A DNA stretch of 64,000 nt from positions 124,001 to 188,000 of the forward strand of contig NZ_JAAKEL010000005.1 of the NCBI RefSeq assembly GCF_011039205.1, written 5' to 3'. Below are positions 14,912 through 23,815 of the stretch, piece by piece; position 1 is the first letter of the stretch, and every line of letters starts with the position of its first letter. Origin of the DNA: Dysgonomonas sp. ZJ279. GTDB lineage: Bacteria > Bacteroidota > Bacteroidia > Bacteroidales > Dysgonomonadaceae. A program made the translations under genes and the position numbers. A model generated the notes under the pieces. It saw nothing but the letters and a program-made list of their open reading frames with translations, had not been told where the DNA came from and ran no database searches.

Positions 14912-16138
14912 ATGAATAATTGGAAAAAAACATTCGCTATAATATGGAGCGGTCAGCTCTTCTCAACATTAAGTAGTTCAATTGTAGGTTTCGCCGTTGT
15001 ATTCTGGCTGAGTATTAAAACAGGTTCGCCTGAGGTATTAGCCTATGCCATGATAGCCGTACTTTTGCCCTTTATCGTATTGGGCTTATTCACCGGTGTA
15101 TATGTAGACCGTTGGGATCGAAAACGCACGATGATACTTGCCGATAGCTTTGTAGCTGTATGTTCGGCTGCTCTGGGTATTCTGTTCTATTTAGATATGA
15201 CGCCTATTTGGCTTATATACATTTTACTCGCTTTACGTTCGGCAGGTAGTGCATTTCACATGCCGGCTATGCAGGCTTCAGTTCCGTTATTAGCTCCCGA
15301 AAGTGAATTGATGCGTGTAGCGGGTATCAATCAGATGATACAATCGATCAGCAATATCGCAGGGCCTGCTCTGGGTGCTGTGCTGATCTCGATACTCGAT
15401 ATGTCTTATGTAATGATGTTCGATGTGTTGGGTGCTGCAATAGCTTGTACTTCTCTCTTGTTTGTGAAGATACCCAATCCCGAAAAGAAAGAAAATACCG
15501 TTCCTAACGTTTGGCTCGAAGTGAAAGAGGGAATCCGGCATTTATTTATGAACAGGGGAGTAACTTATCTTATGATATCTGTTATCGGTGTCACCTTCTT
15601 CATCGTTCCCATCGCCGCCCTTTATCCGTTGATGACACTTAAATATTTCGGTGGAAACGCTTATCAACTGGGACTTGTAGAAGTTGCATGGGGTATAGGT
15701 ATGCTTGTCGGGGGTGCGTTTTTAAGTATTAAGTTTATGAAGACCGTCAACAAGGTGCTCACTATGAATATTGTGGCCATTGGTTTAGGCTTGACTTATT
15801 GGGCAATGGGCGCATTACCTACGTCGGGATTTGTGCTGTTTGTAGTTCTGACTTCCATTAGTGGGATAGCAGGCTCGATATACTGGAGTTCGTTTACCGT
15901 AATTCTGCAAACCAAGATCGATCCTGCGGCGCTGGGGCGTGTCTTCTCTATCTACGATAGTGTGAGCCTCCTGCCTACCATACCGGGATTATTGGCTACG
16001 GGTTATATTGCCGAAGGTGTAGGACTGTTGAATGCTTTTGTGATAGCAGGGATAGCAACTCTAATAATTGGAGTGGCAGCATTGTTTATTCCGGAAATAA
16101 CCAGATTAGGTATTTCGACTAAGGGTGTGAAGGAGTGA
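14912..16138 (+). CDS. MFS efflux transporter, Mef-like
   Basis: The 408-residue protein has about twelve membrane segments. The N-terminus (NNWKKTFAIIWSGQLFSTLS) and the motif-A-type loop (GVYVDRWDRKRTMILAD, about residues 64-80) resemble Mef-type macrolide efflux pumps and their MFS relatives, which export drugs using the proton gradient. The ATG at 14912 is preferred to an in-frame TTG five codons earlier. A long 5' leader with a short ORF suggests inducible expression. The actual substrate is unknown. Confidence 0.85.
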   Translation: MNNWKKTFAIIWSGQLFSTLSSSIVGFAVVFWLSIKTGSPEVLAYAMIAVLLPFIVLGLFTGVYVDRWDRKRTMILADSFVAVCSAALGILFYLDMTPIWLIYILLALRSAGSAFHMPAMQASVPLLAPESELMRVAGINQMIQSISNIAGPALGAVLISILDMSYVMMFDVLGAAIACTSLLFVKIPNPEKKENTVPNVWLEVKEGIRHLFMNRGVTYLMISVIGVTFFIVPIAALYPLMTLKYFGGNAYQLGLVEVAWGIGMLVGGAFLSIKFMKTVNKVLTMNIVAIGLGLTYWAMGALPTSGFVLFVVLTSISGIAGSIYWSSFTVILQTKIDPAALGRVFSIYDSVSLLPTIPGLLATGYIAEGVGLLNAFVIAGIATLIIGVAALFIPEITRLGISTKGVKE

Positions 16139-16170
16139 GAATTAATTTGCATGAAAATTCTATATAAAAA

Positions 16171-16203
16171 ATAAGAGGAATACTAAATCAGTATTCCTCT
16201 TAC
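16171..16203. terminator. Bidirectional terminator
   Basis: A perfect 12-pair stem (16173-16184 with 16190-16201) with a five-base loop lies between the convergent efflux and GNAT genes. Confidence 0.88.
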
Positions 16204-16213
16204 TTTATATCAA

Positions 16214-16723
16214 TTATAGAGGAGGGTATCTCCACCAAAAACTGGTATCTGTTTCTAGATACTTTTCCATCCTGCACTTTTGAAGGACTTTATGCGAAGC
16301 CTCATTGTCTTTATACGTTTCGGCAATGATGGCATCTATATTCTCTTGACGAACAGACCATTCGGAAACGGCCTGTACGGCTTCAGACATATAGCCCTTG
16401 TTTCTGTAACCTTCGTTTGTTCCATAGCCTATTTCAACCTCTTTCTTATCATTAGGTTCTCCTTTAAAACTCAGACTGGCTATCATTCTGTTTTCCGATT
16501 TCAATACAATCAGCCAAAGAGCAGTGAACCACAACGTATCGGATGGATATTCAATAGCTTTGTTAGCAACATACTGCATAACCCAAAGCGTTTTTTCATC
16601 CAAAGGTTCTTCTATTGGAGTTAAACCCAATTGTCTCTCGATTTTAGCCACTCCATCCGCTAAGAGTTTCGACTGCTCCAGATCGAGTGGTATTATCCGT
16701 AGTCGGGTTGTTTCTAATTCCAC
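16214..16723 (-). CDS. RimJ/RimL-type GNAT acetyltransferase
   Basis: The 169-residue protein starts with the RimJ/L-like strand ELETTRLRIIPLD and contains GYGTNEGYRNKGYMSEAVQA (acetyl-CoA loop) and IIAETYKDNEASHKVLQKC. It probably acetylates a protein N-terminus or a small amine. The start codon is GTG, six bases after the stop of the DPP III gene, so the two form an operon. No ATG near the expected N-terminus was found. Confidence 0.85.
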   Translation of the reverse strand: MELETTRLRIIPLDLEQSKLLADGVAKIERQLGLTPIEEPLDEKTLWVMQYVANKAIEYPSDTLWFTALWLIVLKSENRMIASLSFKGEPNDKKEVEIGYGTNEGYRNKGYMSEAVQAVSEWSVRQENIDAIIAETYKDNEASHKVLQKCRMEKYLETDTSFWWRYPPL

Positions 16724-16729
16724 TGAAAA

Positions 16730-18790
16730 TCAATCGTTATAAGTAGGCAGTGTAGAGAATTGCTTGGAATAGCGCATCATTTGTTCTGCATAACCTTCTG
16801 TGTATGTTATTTGCACGTCGGTGATCTTACCGTCTTTATCTTGCACGAGTTCGAAAACAGGATTTACAAAACCTTTGTAAGGTTTCATATTCAATGTCTT
16901 GTAACGGGCCAATACTTCATCGTGCAGCTTCTGATCTACTTTCACAGCATAATTGTCCACAAGCGCTTTAGCTCCATTGAAGTCTCCTTCCGATTTCACA
17001 CGTTGTATCACAGCCAATAGCTCGCCGAATAGCGAACGCAATTTCACATAATCGTTTACCACAACGTATGTTTTGCCATCTTTCACCTTATATTCAACTA
17101 CATTGTCAGCCTTGCCTTTTTCGTAAACCCATTTTGCAATTAGCTGACGGTTGCGCATGTGAGCTTCTTCTATATCTTTACCTGCTTCTATACGCACAAG
17201 TTGAGTCATAAGTCCGTTCATCATAAACTTATAATACTCTGCCTTGTAAGCATCAGCATTAGGTATAATACCCAATTCTACCAGTTTTGCATCGCCCAAG
17301 AAGTAAAGACCGAACAAATCGGCACGAGCTTCTTCGATTGTCGAACTGAATTCACCCAAAGCATTGGGATCAACCTCCGGCAATAGTTTGCCCGAACCAT
17401 GACCAAGACATTCGTGCAAATCGGTATGAAGTACATCGGTAATAAAACCGTATTCTTTTATCATATTGATCTCGGTATCAGACCACATAAATTCTTTTCC
17501 GAATCCTGTATGTGCTCCTGCTGCATCGTAAGCCTCCATTATGTTTTCGATAGTCACCGATTTAGAACCGTGATCTTTACGAATCCAATCCGCATTCGGC
17601 AGATTGATACCGATAGGTGTTGCCGGATAACAATCGCCACCCAATTGAGCAACGGTTATAACCTTAGCAGATACACCTTTTACTTTCTCCTTTTTGAATT
17701 GTTTATCCACAGGCGAATGGTCTTCGAACCATTGCGCATTGCTGCTTATTATTTCGGTACGCTTTGTAGCCTCTACGTTCTTGAAGTTAACGGTCGATTC
17801 CCAGCTGGCTTTAATTCCCAGCGGATCGCCATATACTTCTGTGAACCCATTTACGAAATCGACACTTGATCCCAAGTCTTGCACCCAAGCAACAGCATAA
17901 TCGTCGAAAGTTTTCAAATCGCCCGATTTATAGAAAGAAATCAGCTTGGTTATAACTGCTTTCTGCTGATCGTTTTCGGTTACGCCCTGTGCTTTCTCTA
18001 GCCAGAAAACTATTTTCTCGATGGCAGGAGAATACAATCCGCCTACTTTCCAAACCTTCTCTACCAGCTTACCATTCTCTTTTACCAAACGGCTGTTCAA
18101 ACCGTACGATATAGGAGTAAGATCGGTAGTATCTTTCATAGCACCGTAGAATGCCTGTACTTCTTTCTGAGTAACGCCATCCCCGTAATAGTTATTGGCA
18201 GATGTAACAATAAGGTCACCACCCGATTGGTTTACTTTCTTAGCCATTACTTTGGCATCGAACATCACGGGAGTAATCATTGCAATGAATTGATCGACCG
18301 ACTGATTGTCTTTTACAGGTACAAGATTAGCAGGCAAAGCCTTTACTTGTTCAGCGAAGAATGCCTGAGAGAATTTAGGCAGGAACTTTTCTTCACCATA
18401 ATGATGATGGATACCATTCGAAAACCACACACGTTTCAGATAAACCTCAAATTCTTTATAGTCGTCGGTTGCTTTATCGCCTTTATAGTTTTCGTAGATA
18501 GCTTCTAATGTACGACGAATAGCAAGATTGTATCTGTTATTCTGATCGAAAAGTATGTCACGCCCTTCTATTGCTGCCATAGACAGATAATAGATCAGTT
18601 CTTTTTGCTGCAATGGTAACTCTTCGAAACCCGGTACTTGGTAACGTAATATTTCCAAGTCGGCAAAAGCGTCTACTTCATAAACAAAATCTTTATCAGC
18701 AACTGTTTTCTCACTTTCCTTCTGTCCACCGCCACAGGCCGTGAATGTCATCGATAATCCAGCCATAGTTATTAATGCTATTTTTTTCAT
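16730..18790 (-). CDS. Dipeptidyl-peptidase III family lipoprotein (M49)
   Basis: The 686-residue zinc peptidase releases dipeptides from peptide N-termini. The zinc motif HECLGH is at residues 459-464 and the second motif EEARADLFGLYF follows. Cys19 in the lipobox (MTFTAC, followed by GGGQK) indicates envelope anchoring, unlike cytosolic eukaryotic DPP III. The start used is ATG at 18790; a GTG four codons upstream would also keep the signal peptide. It is the first gene of an operon with a GNAT. The -7 box TACCTTTG lies at 18819-18826 on the minus strand. Confidence 0.93.
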   Translation of the reverse strand: MKKIALITMAGLSMTFTACGGGQKESEKTVADKDFVYEVDAFADLEILRYQVPGFEELPLQQKELIYYLSMAAIEGRDILFDQNNRYNLAIRRTLEAIYENYKGDKATDDYKEFEVYLKRVWFSNGIHHHYGEEKFLPKFSQAFFAEQVKALPANLVPVKDNQSVDQFIAMITPVMFDAKVMAKKVNQSGGDLIVTSANNYYGDGVTQKEVQAFYGAMKDTTDLTPISYGLNSRLVKENGKLVEKVWKVGGLYSPAIEKIVFWLEKAQGVTENDQQKAVITKLISFYKSGDLKTFDDYAVAWVQDLGSSVDFVNGFTEVYGDPLGIKASWESTVNFKNVEATKRTEIISSNAQWFEDHSPVDKQFKKEKVKGVSAKVITVAQLGGDCYPATPIGINLPNADWIRKDHGSKSVTIENIMEAYDAAGAHTGFGKEFMWSDTEINMIKEYGFITDVLHTDLHECLGHGSGKLLPEVDPNALGEFSSTIEEARADLFGLYFLGDAKLVELGIIPNADAYKAEYYKFMMNGLMTQLVRIEAGKDIEEAHMRNRQLIAKWVYEKGKADNVVEYKVKDGKTYVVVNDYVKLRSLFGELLAVIQRVKSEGDFNGAKALVDNYAVKVDQKLHDEVLARYKTLNMKPYKGFVNPVFELVQDKDGKITDVQITYTEGYAEQMMRYSKQFSTLPTYND

Positions 18791-18818
18791 TGTTATTTTC
18801 ACTAGTTATTTATGCTTA

Positions 18819-18826
18819 CAAAGGTA
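18819..18826 (-). promoter_or_regulatory. -7 promoter box (TACCTTTG)
   Basis: This TAnnTTTG match on the minus strand lies 28 bases before the DPP III start. Confidence 0.6.
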
Positions 18827-18942
18827 AGTAAAATCGATAAATAGTTAGCTGTCAATAATCAATAAAGAAAATAATCAGGCAAGACAATTATACAGTTGGT
18901 TCTAATTTCATCAGCCTTGTAATTATGAGTTAATCGCACTCT

Positions 18943-19044
18943 GTCATCCCGATACAAAGTGAGGGATCTACTATGAAGTGAGCTGATAGCTATTAGCCAA
19001 TAATTTCAGGAGACAACAGATCCCTCACTGCGTATCGGGATGAC
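18943..19044. repeat. Dispersed palindromic element
   Basis: The left arm GTCATCCCGATACAAAGTG and the right arm CACTGCGTATCGGGATGAC are almost perfect complements around about 50 bases containing a short AGCTGATAGCTATTAGCC stretch. A GGGGTTAGGAGGCT tail of the GC-rich module follows at about 19060-19077. It lies between two minus-strand genes. Confidence 0.85.
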
Positions 19045-19119
19045 AGGGAGGGTATATCCCCAATGGGGTTAGGAGGCTACAAGAGAACTTTTCAATAGTT
19101 TGGATTATTGACATTAACA

Positions 19120-19154
19120 GAAAAAAGGTCATATCCTCAGATACAACCTTTCTT
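19120..19154 (-). terminator. Terminator of the universal stress protein gene
   Basis: Ten pairs including two G-U (AGGTTGTATC with GATATGACCT, minus strand) with a short loop are followed by a T run about 30 bases after the stop. Confidence 0.7.
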
Positions 19155-19181
19155 ATATTTATATGATCACACAATTAAAGA

Positions 19182-20300
19182 TTATCCTCTCAATACCAAC
19201 AATGGGGTGTCGGAGTGGAACAACATCTTACGTGAAATACTAGGGCTAAACATACGCGCAAAAATATTACGTTTGCTGGTAGTCAGTGCCAGAATTTCAA
19301 TCTGATCGCTCTTTATATGGTCATCCAATGTTTTTAGCATATCGCTGGTGTCGATAAGGGTATAGTCGAGTTTCAGGTTAGGGTATTGTTTAGAGAAATA
19401 CGCCCTGATACCTGCTAGCTTTATCTCGTCCCATTTATCGCTTTTCTTAAGAGCAATGTGAGTTAATTGTATCTCGATATTATATGGAGAAAGTAATTTC
19501 GCCATAGTATCGAACGAAATAAGATCACGCTGACTGAAATTGGTGAGGAAAGCCATTCGCTTCACATCTTTCATGTCGACAAACTTCGTATTTTGAGGAA
19601 TAGCCATCATCGGAATACGCGACATTTCTATTACTTCGGCAGTTACACTACCTATAAGGTCGGCATCTTTCTGGTCTTTACCTCTTGTACCCATCACGAT
19701 CAATGACGGTTTGTATTCTTTCGAGAAAGTAACTATTTCCTCTTCGGGCAATCCTTCGCGCAATACATACGAATAGTTGATAGACGGAAATTCTCCTGCC
19801 GCTATCTTATTATCTATTGTATTGCACAGTTTTTGTATATTTTCTTTTACTTTATCTATTATACTTTGAAATTCTTTTTCTTCTTTTCCCTGATACGCAA
19901 AGGCTTCGGCCATTGGCAGAGCAGTTGGATAATAAGGATTGAAATAAACGTGAAGTATTTTGACTTTGGCGTTTATATCGCGAGCCATATTGAATGCTAT
20001 TTGGCAGGCCTTGAGTGAGTAGTCGGAAAAATCGACCGGCACAAGAATACGTCTGCGACCATCGTCGGTGCGATACGTTTCTTCATCATCATACCTGAAT
20101 AAGTGACGGTTTTCGACAACGCTCAGTGCTCTGGGAAGATCCGATTCTTTGATGCGAATACGCACACCCGGAGCCACACCCGGATTATCGAGGTCTATAT
20201 CATTGATATGTACTTCTATATTTTCGCTCTCCAAAACCTTTTTTAGTATTTGGGCTTTTTCATTGGTATGAATCGCAAGTGTTACTAATTTATCTTCCAT
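19182..20300 (-). CDS. Tandem universal stress protein with N-terminal DUF2007-like domain
   Basis: The 372-residue cytosolic protein has three parts. Residues 1-70 resemble DUF2007 (VTLAIHTNEKAQILKKVLES, then IRIKESDLPRALSVVE). Residues about 83-230 form the first Usp domain (RRILVPVDFSDYSLKACQIA) with the nucleotide loop VMGTRGKDQKDADLIGSVT near residue 205. Residues about 240-372 form a second, degenerate Usp domain (RMAFLTNFSQRDLISFDTM). Usp proteins bind nucleotides and support stress survival; the extra sensor-like domain is less usual. Confidence 0.88.
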   Translation of the reverse strand: MEDKLVTLAIHTNEKAQILKKVLESENIEVHINDIDLDNPGVAPGVRIRIKESDLPRALSVVENRHLFRYDDEETYRTDDGRRRILVPVDFSDYSLKACQIAFNMARDINAKVKILHVYFNPYYPTALPMAEAFAYQGKEEKEFQSIIDKVKENIQKLCNTIDNKIAAGEFPSINYSYVLREGLPEEEIVTFSKEYKPSLIVMGTRGKDQKDADLIGSVTAEVIEMSRIPMMAIPQNTKFVDMKDVKRMAFLTNFSQRDLISFDTMAKLLSPYNIEIQLTHIALKKSDKWDEIKLAGIRAYFSKQYPNLKLDYTLIDTSDMLKTLDDHIKSDQIEILALTTSKRNIFARMFSPSISRKMLFHSDTPLLVLRG

Positions 20301-20384
20301 AGCTATCTTGTTTTTAATATTATCTGTCGGTTCATTTTAAAAGAGATGAACGTTGTTATAACATTCATCTCTCTATTTTGGTTC

Positions 20385-20639
20385 TCAGGCTTCTTTTAGC
20401 TCTAACATTTCTAAAGCCATGTCTAAAATAGTAGTATCGTCCAACGAGACATAGCCTCCGTCGGGTCCGGGTTCAATATGGACGCCGCAACTCTGTCCAT
20501 TCTGGTAACTATAACCACCGAAGTAGTTCCACACAGTTTCAACAGGTAATTGCAGCTCTTCAGCAATTTGATGAATGCTTCCATCAGGCAGAGTGTCTTT
20601 GATTCTGCGAAGTTCTGAAAATTTAATTATTCGTCCCAT
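20385..20639 (-). CDS. Small DNA-binding-like protein
   Basis: The 84-residue protein may contain a helix-turn-helix in SIHQIAEELQLPVETVWNYF (about residues 21-40), followed by a beta-type region with Tyr/Gly (YSYQNGQSCGVHIEPG). I do not recognise a named family. It lies 84 bases upstream of the Usp gene in the same direction. Confidence 0.6.
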   Translation of the reverse strand: MGRIIKFSELRRIKDTLPDGSIHQIAEELQLPVETVWNYFGGYSYQNGQSCGVHIEPGPDGGYVSLDDTTILDMALEMLELKEA

Positions 20640-20852
20640 ACACTATCTGTTTTAATGGTAAATGATTCTGGTTTGTGTTTCTAAAGTTAAATAAAACTTT
20701 CATATCAACCCAATTATTTTATATGAAAAGATATTAAAATTGCGAAAATAGTAAATGGTTTAAGGGGAAACTTTCTGGTAACGTTATAATGCACCAATAA
20801 AAATAATTGATAAATCGGTGAAGATTTAAGATGAAAGAATAGACTCTTCTTT

Positions 20853-20860
20853 TATCTTTG
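20853..20860 (+). promoter_or_regulatory. -7 promoter box (TATCTTTG)
   Basis: This exact TAnnTTTG match lies 36 bases before the ATG at 20896. It favours that start over an in-frame start at 20863, which would lie almost at the transcript start. Confidence 0.6.
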
Positions 20861-20895
20861 AATTGTATTTATTATATAAATTTAAAACTATAACT

Positions 20896-21675
20896 ATGAG
20901 AAAAATTATTGTATTGATATTACTAACAATCTTAGCCATAACAGCACATAGCCAAAGTAGACTCCAAGTTGAGAACTCTTATTTATCTATTAATTTACAT
21001 GGAGATATTAGTTTGCATAATCTTGATAGGAAATCGGGAGGAAGAGCCTTAGTTCCTTATGGAAATAATACGCTTCTGATTAATGCTGGTAACGATTTTA
21101 CGGGAGGTACTCAAATAGCAAATCAAGCTTTCTTTAAAGATTATGGCATGGTGTTGGGCGAGCAGATGAGCACAACAGTGTTTGGGGAAGTAAATAGATT
21201 AATAATAACTCCATATCGTCATGGATCTGGAACTTGGGTGGTATCATCCAGAGATATACCATCAGCGGCTTTCCTCGATTTTAGTTACGGAGTTAACAAA
21301 GGACTTCTGACAATAAAACATCAAGGTAATATTGGAATCGGTGTAGCTGATCCTCAGAACAAACTGGAAGTCAACGGTACTATTCGTTCAAAAGAAGTCA
21401 AGATAGAAGCCACAGGGTGGGCTGACTTCGTATTTGCTAAGGATTACCAATTGCCATCATTGGAAGAAGTAGAGGCCCATATCAAAGAACACAAACATTT
21501 ACCGGATGTACCATCCGAGACACAAGTAAAAGAAGAAGGTATAAACATTGGGGAAATGCAGGCGAAACTACTTCAAAAGATAGAAGAACTGACGCTATAT
21601 GTTATTGAGCAGGATAAAACGATCAAAGAGCAAAGTAAGCTTATAAATAAACTTCAGGAGAGGATTGGCGATTAA
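20896..21675 (+). CDS. Secreted tail-fibre-like surface protein
   Basis: The 259-residue protein has a signal peptide (MRKIIVLILLTILAITAHSQ). The C-terminal 110 residues form a module frequent in Bacteroidota: IGIGVADPQNKLEVNGTIRS, then WADFVFAKDYQLPSLEEVEA, then HKHLPDVPSETQ, then INIGEMQAKLLQKIEELTLY and a coiled-coil end. The module is like the end of phage tail-fibre or adhesin proteins and probably trimerises. No phage genes are nearby, so it is likely an ordinary surface protein. Confidence 0.78.
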   Translation: MRKIIVLILLTILAITAHSQSRLQVENSYLSINLHGDISLHNLDRKSGGRALVPYGNNTLLINAGNDFTGGTQIANQAFFKDYGMVLGEQMSTTVFGEVNRLIITPYRHGSGTWVVSSRDIPSAAFLDFSYGVNKGLLTIKHQGNIGIGVADPQNKLEVNGTIRSKEVKIEATGWADFVFAKDYQLPSLEEVEAHIKEHKHLPDVPSETQVKEEGINIGEMQAKLLQKIEELTLYVIEQDKTIKEQSKLINKLQERIGD

Positions 21676-21753
21676 AGATTTCTCTTGACATATTTTAGAA
21701 TGACGATAGAGAATAAAATAATTATATCTTAATCTAATTTACTTGATTTAATC

Positions 21754-21761
21754 TATTTTTG
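21754..21761 (+). promoter_or_regulatory. -7 promoter box (TATTTTTG)
   Basis: This TAnnTTTG match lies 15 bases before the AlkZ-like ATG. It contains the upstream in-frame TTG, which therefore cannot be in the transcript. Confidence 0.55.
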
Positions 21762-21776
21762 TCAAAAACCAATTAT

Positions 21777-22823
21777 ATGATAAAAGATATACGCCTATTA
21801 AGCCAACAGTTGGTAAATCCGGCTTTTGATACGCCTAAAGAACTTGTTTCTTGGATGGGAGCCATGCAAGCCCAGCACTATAATATGTGCAAATGGGCGG
21901 TAGGTATCCGATTGAAATCGGCAACACTCAAGGCTGTTGACGAATCGTTGCAAAAAGGTGAGATACTCCGCACGCATGTGATGCGCCCCACATGGCATCT
22001 CGTTGCAGCGGAAGATATACGTTGGATGTTGAAACTATCGGCGAAACGGCTCAGGTCGTGCGGTGCATCGAGAGACAGGGAGTTGGGTATAGATGAAAAG
22101 CTATATACTAAATTGAATAAACTGATCGAAAAGATGCTCGAAGGTAACAATAGCCTGACAAGAGAGGAGATAGGGCTAAAATTGAACGAGGCAGGCATTG
22201 AGGTTAACACATCGCGGATGACACATTTCATGATGCGTGCCGAAACCGAAGGAATTGTTTGCAGTGGCACAGACAAGGGTAATAAACAAACATACGCGCT
22301 TCTCGAAGAACGTGTCCCCGCTGCAAAAGAACTTCATAAGGAAGAAGCACTAGCCAAGCTGGCTACTAATTATTTTAGAAGCCATTCGCCCGCAAGCTTA
22401 CAGGATTTCGTTTGGTGGTCGGGATTATCACTAACAGAAGCCAGACAAGCTATCGGTTCGATAGAATCGGATTTGATAAAAGATAAAGTTGCATCCGAAA
22501 ACTTTTTTGTTCACCAAGCATGGAATAAGGATATAAAAAGCAGCGAAGTTTTTCATTTCTTGCCTGCATACGATGAATATCTTATCAGTTATAAGGACAG
22601 AACGAATGTCTTAGATTTGGAACATTATCCCAAAGCATTTAATAATTATGGTATATTCTCTCCTGTTATTCTTCATAATGGTCAGATCGTTGGCAACTGG
22701 AATAAAATAACAAAGAAAAACGGGACTACAATCGAGACTTCTTTCTTTGATGAGGGATTTAGTGTCAATGATAAACTGGTGCGGATTGCAGAAAGCAGAT
22801 ATCAGAAATTTATCTCAGAATAA
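21777..22823 (+). CDS. Winged-helix DNA glycosylase-like protein (AlkZ / HTH_42 family)
   Basis: The 348-residue protein belongs to the group of Streptomyces AlkZ and E. coli YcaQ, which unhook DNA crosslinks or bulky adducts. It keeps the QxQ catalytic signature (Gln31-Ala-Gln33, in WMGAMQAQHYNMCKW). Other family marks are THVMRPTWHLVAAEDIRW and FHFLPAYDEYLISYKDR. The ATG at 21777 is used because the alternative TTG lies in the promoter. It precedes a secreted hydrolase gene by 30 bases and may share its transcript. Confidence 0.85.
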   Translation: MIKDIRLLSQQLVNPAFDTPKELVSWMGAMQAQHYNMCKWAVGIRLKSATLKAVDESLQKGEILRTHVMRPTWHLVAAEDIRWMLKLSAKRLRSCGASRDRELGIDEKLYTKLNKLIEKMLEGNNSLTREEIGLKLNEAGIEVNTSRMTHFMMRAETEGIVCSGTDKGNKQTYALLEERVPAAKELHKEEALAKLATNYFRSHSPASLQDFVWWSGLSLTEARQAIGSIESDLIKDKVASENFFVHQAWNKDIKSSEVFHFLPAYDEYLISYKDRTNVLDLEHYPKAFNNYGIFSPVILHNGQIVGNWNKITKKNGTTIETSFFDEGFSVNDKLVRIAESRYQKFISE

Positions 22824-22853
22824 ATAACAAACAATTAAAAATATTCGATTCTT

Positions 22854-23618
22854 ATGAAAAAACAAGCTATTGCTTTTTATTCTCTCTTAGTTATATTGAT
22901 TCTTTTACCCAATAATATCTTTGCTCAATTATCCGATAAAGAAAAAATAAGGGAATATACTTTCGACTTGTACGATGATGCGAGAGAACGGTCGATTCCG
23001 GTAGTCATATATTCACCACAACACGACACTAAAAATGCAAAAGTGGTTATTATGAGCCACGGATATGGTAAAAATGTGGGCGAATCATACAAATCATATT
23101 CTGCTATTACCAAAGAGTTGGCATCGAAGGGTTATTTCGTTTTGAGTATTCAGCACGAATTGGCGGACGACGATTTATTGGCAATGGACGGTAATCTATA
23201 TGAGACAAGAATGCCGAATTGGGAGAGAGGAGTGAAGAATATCCTCTTTACGATAAGTGAATTTAAAGAAATACGTCCCGACTTGGATTGGACTAATGTA
23301 AATCTGATAGGACACTCTAATGGTGGGGATATGACGATGCTATTTGCTGCAAAATATCCTTCACTTATAAAAAGAGCGATCTCGTTAGATCACAGACGGA
23401 TGCCAATGCCACGAGTTAGTAGTCCGAAATTATATTCGTTGAGAGGATCTGACTTTGAGGCGGACAAAGATGTACTGCCTACTGCTGATGAGCAAAAGAA
23501 ATATTCGATAACAATCGTAAAACTCGATGATATAAAACATGGTGATATGGACGACAAAGGTTCGCCTGCCCAATTAGAAAAGATTAATAAGTATCTGTTA
23601 GAGTTTTTGAACGACTAA
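22854..23618 (+). CDS. Secreted alpha/beta hydrolase
   Basis: The 254-residue protein has a signal peptide (FYSLLVILILLPNNIFAQ). The nucleophile elbow GHSNGG has Ser155. The oxyanion region is KVVIMSHGYGKN. A probable acid and histidine lie in SLRGSDFEADKD and IKHGDMDDKG. It resembles dienelactone-hydrolase or esterase-type serine hydrolases; the substrate is unknown. It shares an inverted-repeat element with the convergent gene downstream. Confidence 0.85.
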   Translation: MKKQAIAFYSLLVILILLPNNIFAQLSDKEKIREYTFDLYDDARERSIPVVIYSPQHDTKNAKVVIMSHGYGKNVGESYKSYSAITKELASKGYFVLSIQHELADDDLLAMDGNLYETRMPNWERGVKNILFTISEFKEIRPDLDWTNVNLIGHSNGGDMTMLFAAKYPSLIKRAISLDHRRMPMPRVSSPKLYSLRGSDFEADKDVLPTADEQKKYSITIVKLDDIKHGDMDDKGSPAQLEKINKYLLEFLND

Positions 23619-23627
23619 TATTGCTGA

Positions 23628-23807
23628 AACTATAAAAAAGTAAGAGGGTGTGTCATAAGTAAATGTACACTGTCTAAGTGTTACTCTCTTTTGTCATTCT
23701 GAACGAAGTGAAGAATCTTGACTCTCCATGAGAGATCCTTCACTTCGTTCAGGATGACAATATTATACGAAAAATTACTTATAACGCACCCTCTTACTTT
23801 TATAGTT
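23628..23807. repeat. Element with 'AGAGGGTG' outer inverted repeats around a hairpin core
   Basis: The outer left end AACTATAAAAAAGTAAGAGG (then GTGTGTCATAAGTAA) is complementary, with small gaps, to the outer right end TTACTTATAACGCACCCTCT (then TACTTTTATAGTT). The core at 23693-23758 begins GTCATTCTGAACGAAGTGAA and ends CACTTCGTTCAGGATGAC. The element fills the gap between two convergent genes and could act as a terminator for both. It has no ORF. Confidence 0.8.
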
Positions 23808-23815
23808 GAAACGTT

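Noticed and set aside
17399-17869. 156-residue plus-strand ORF inside the DPP III gene
   Set aside because: It is antisense to the zinc motif region of a clear M49 peptidase and carries no domain.
20896-21675. Phage tail fibre
   Set aside because: The C-terminal module resembles tail-fibre ends, but the protein has a signal peptide and stands in a non-phage context.
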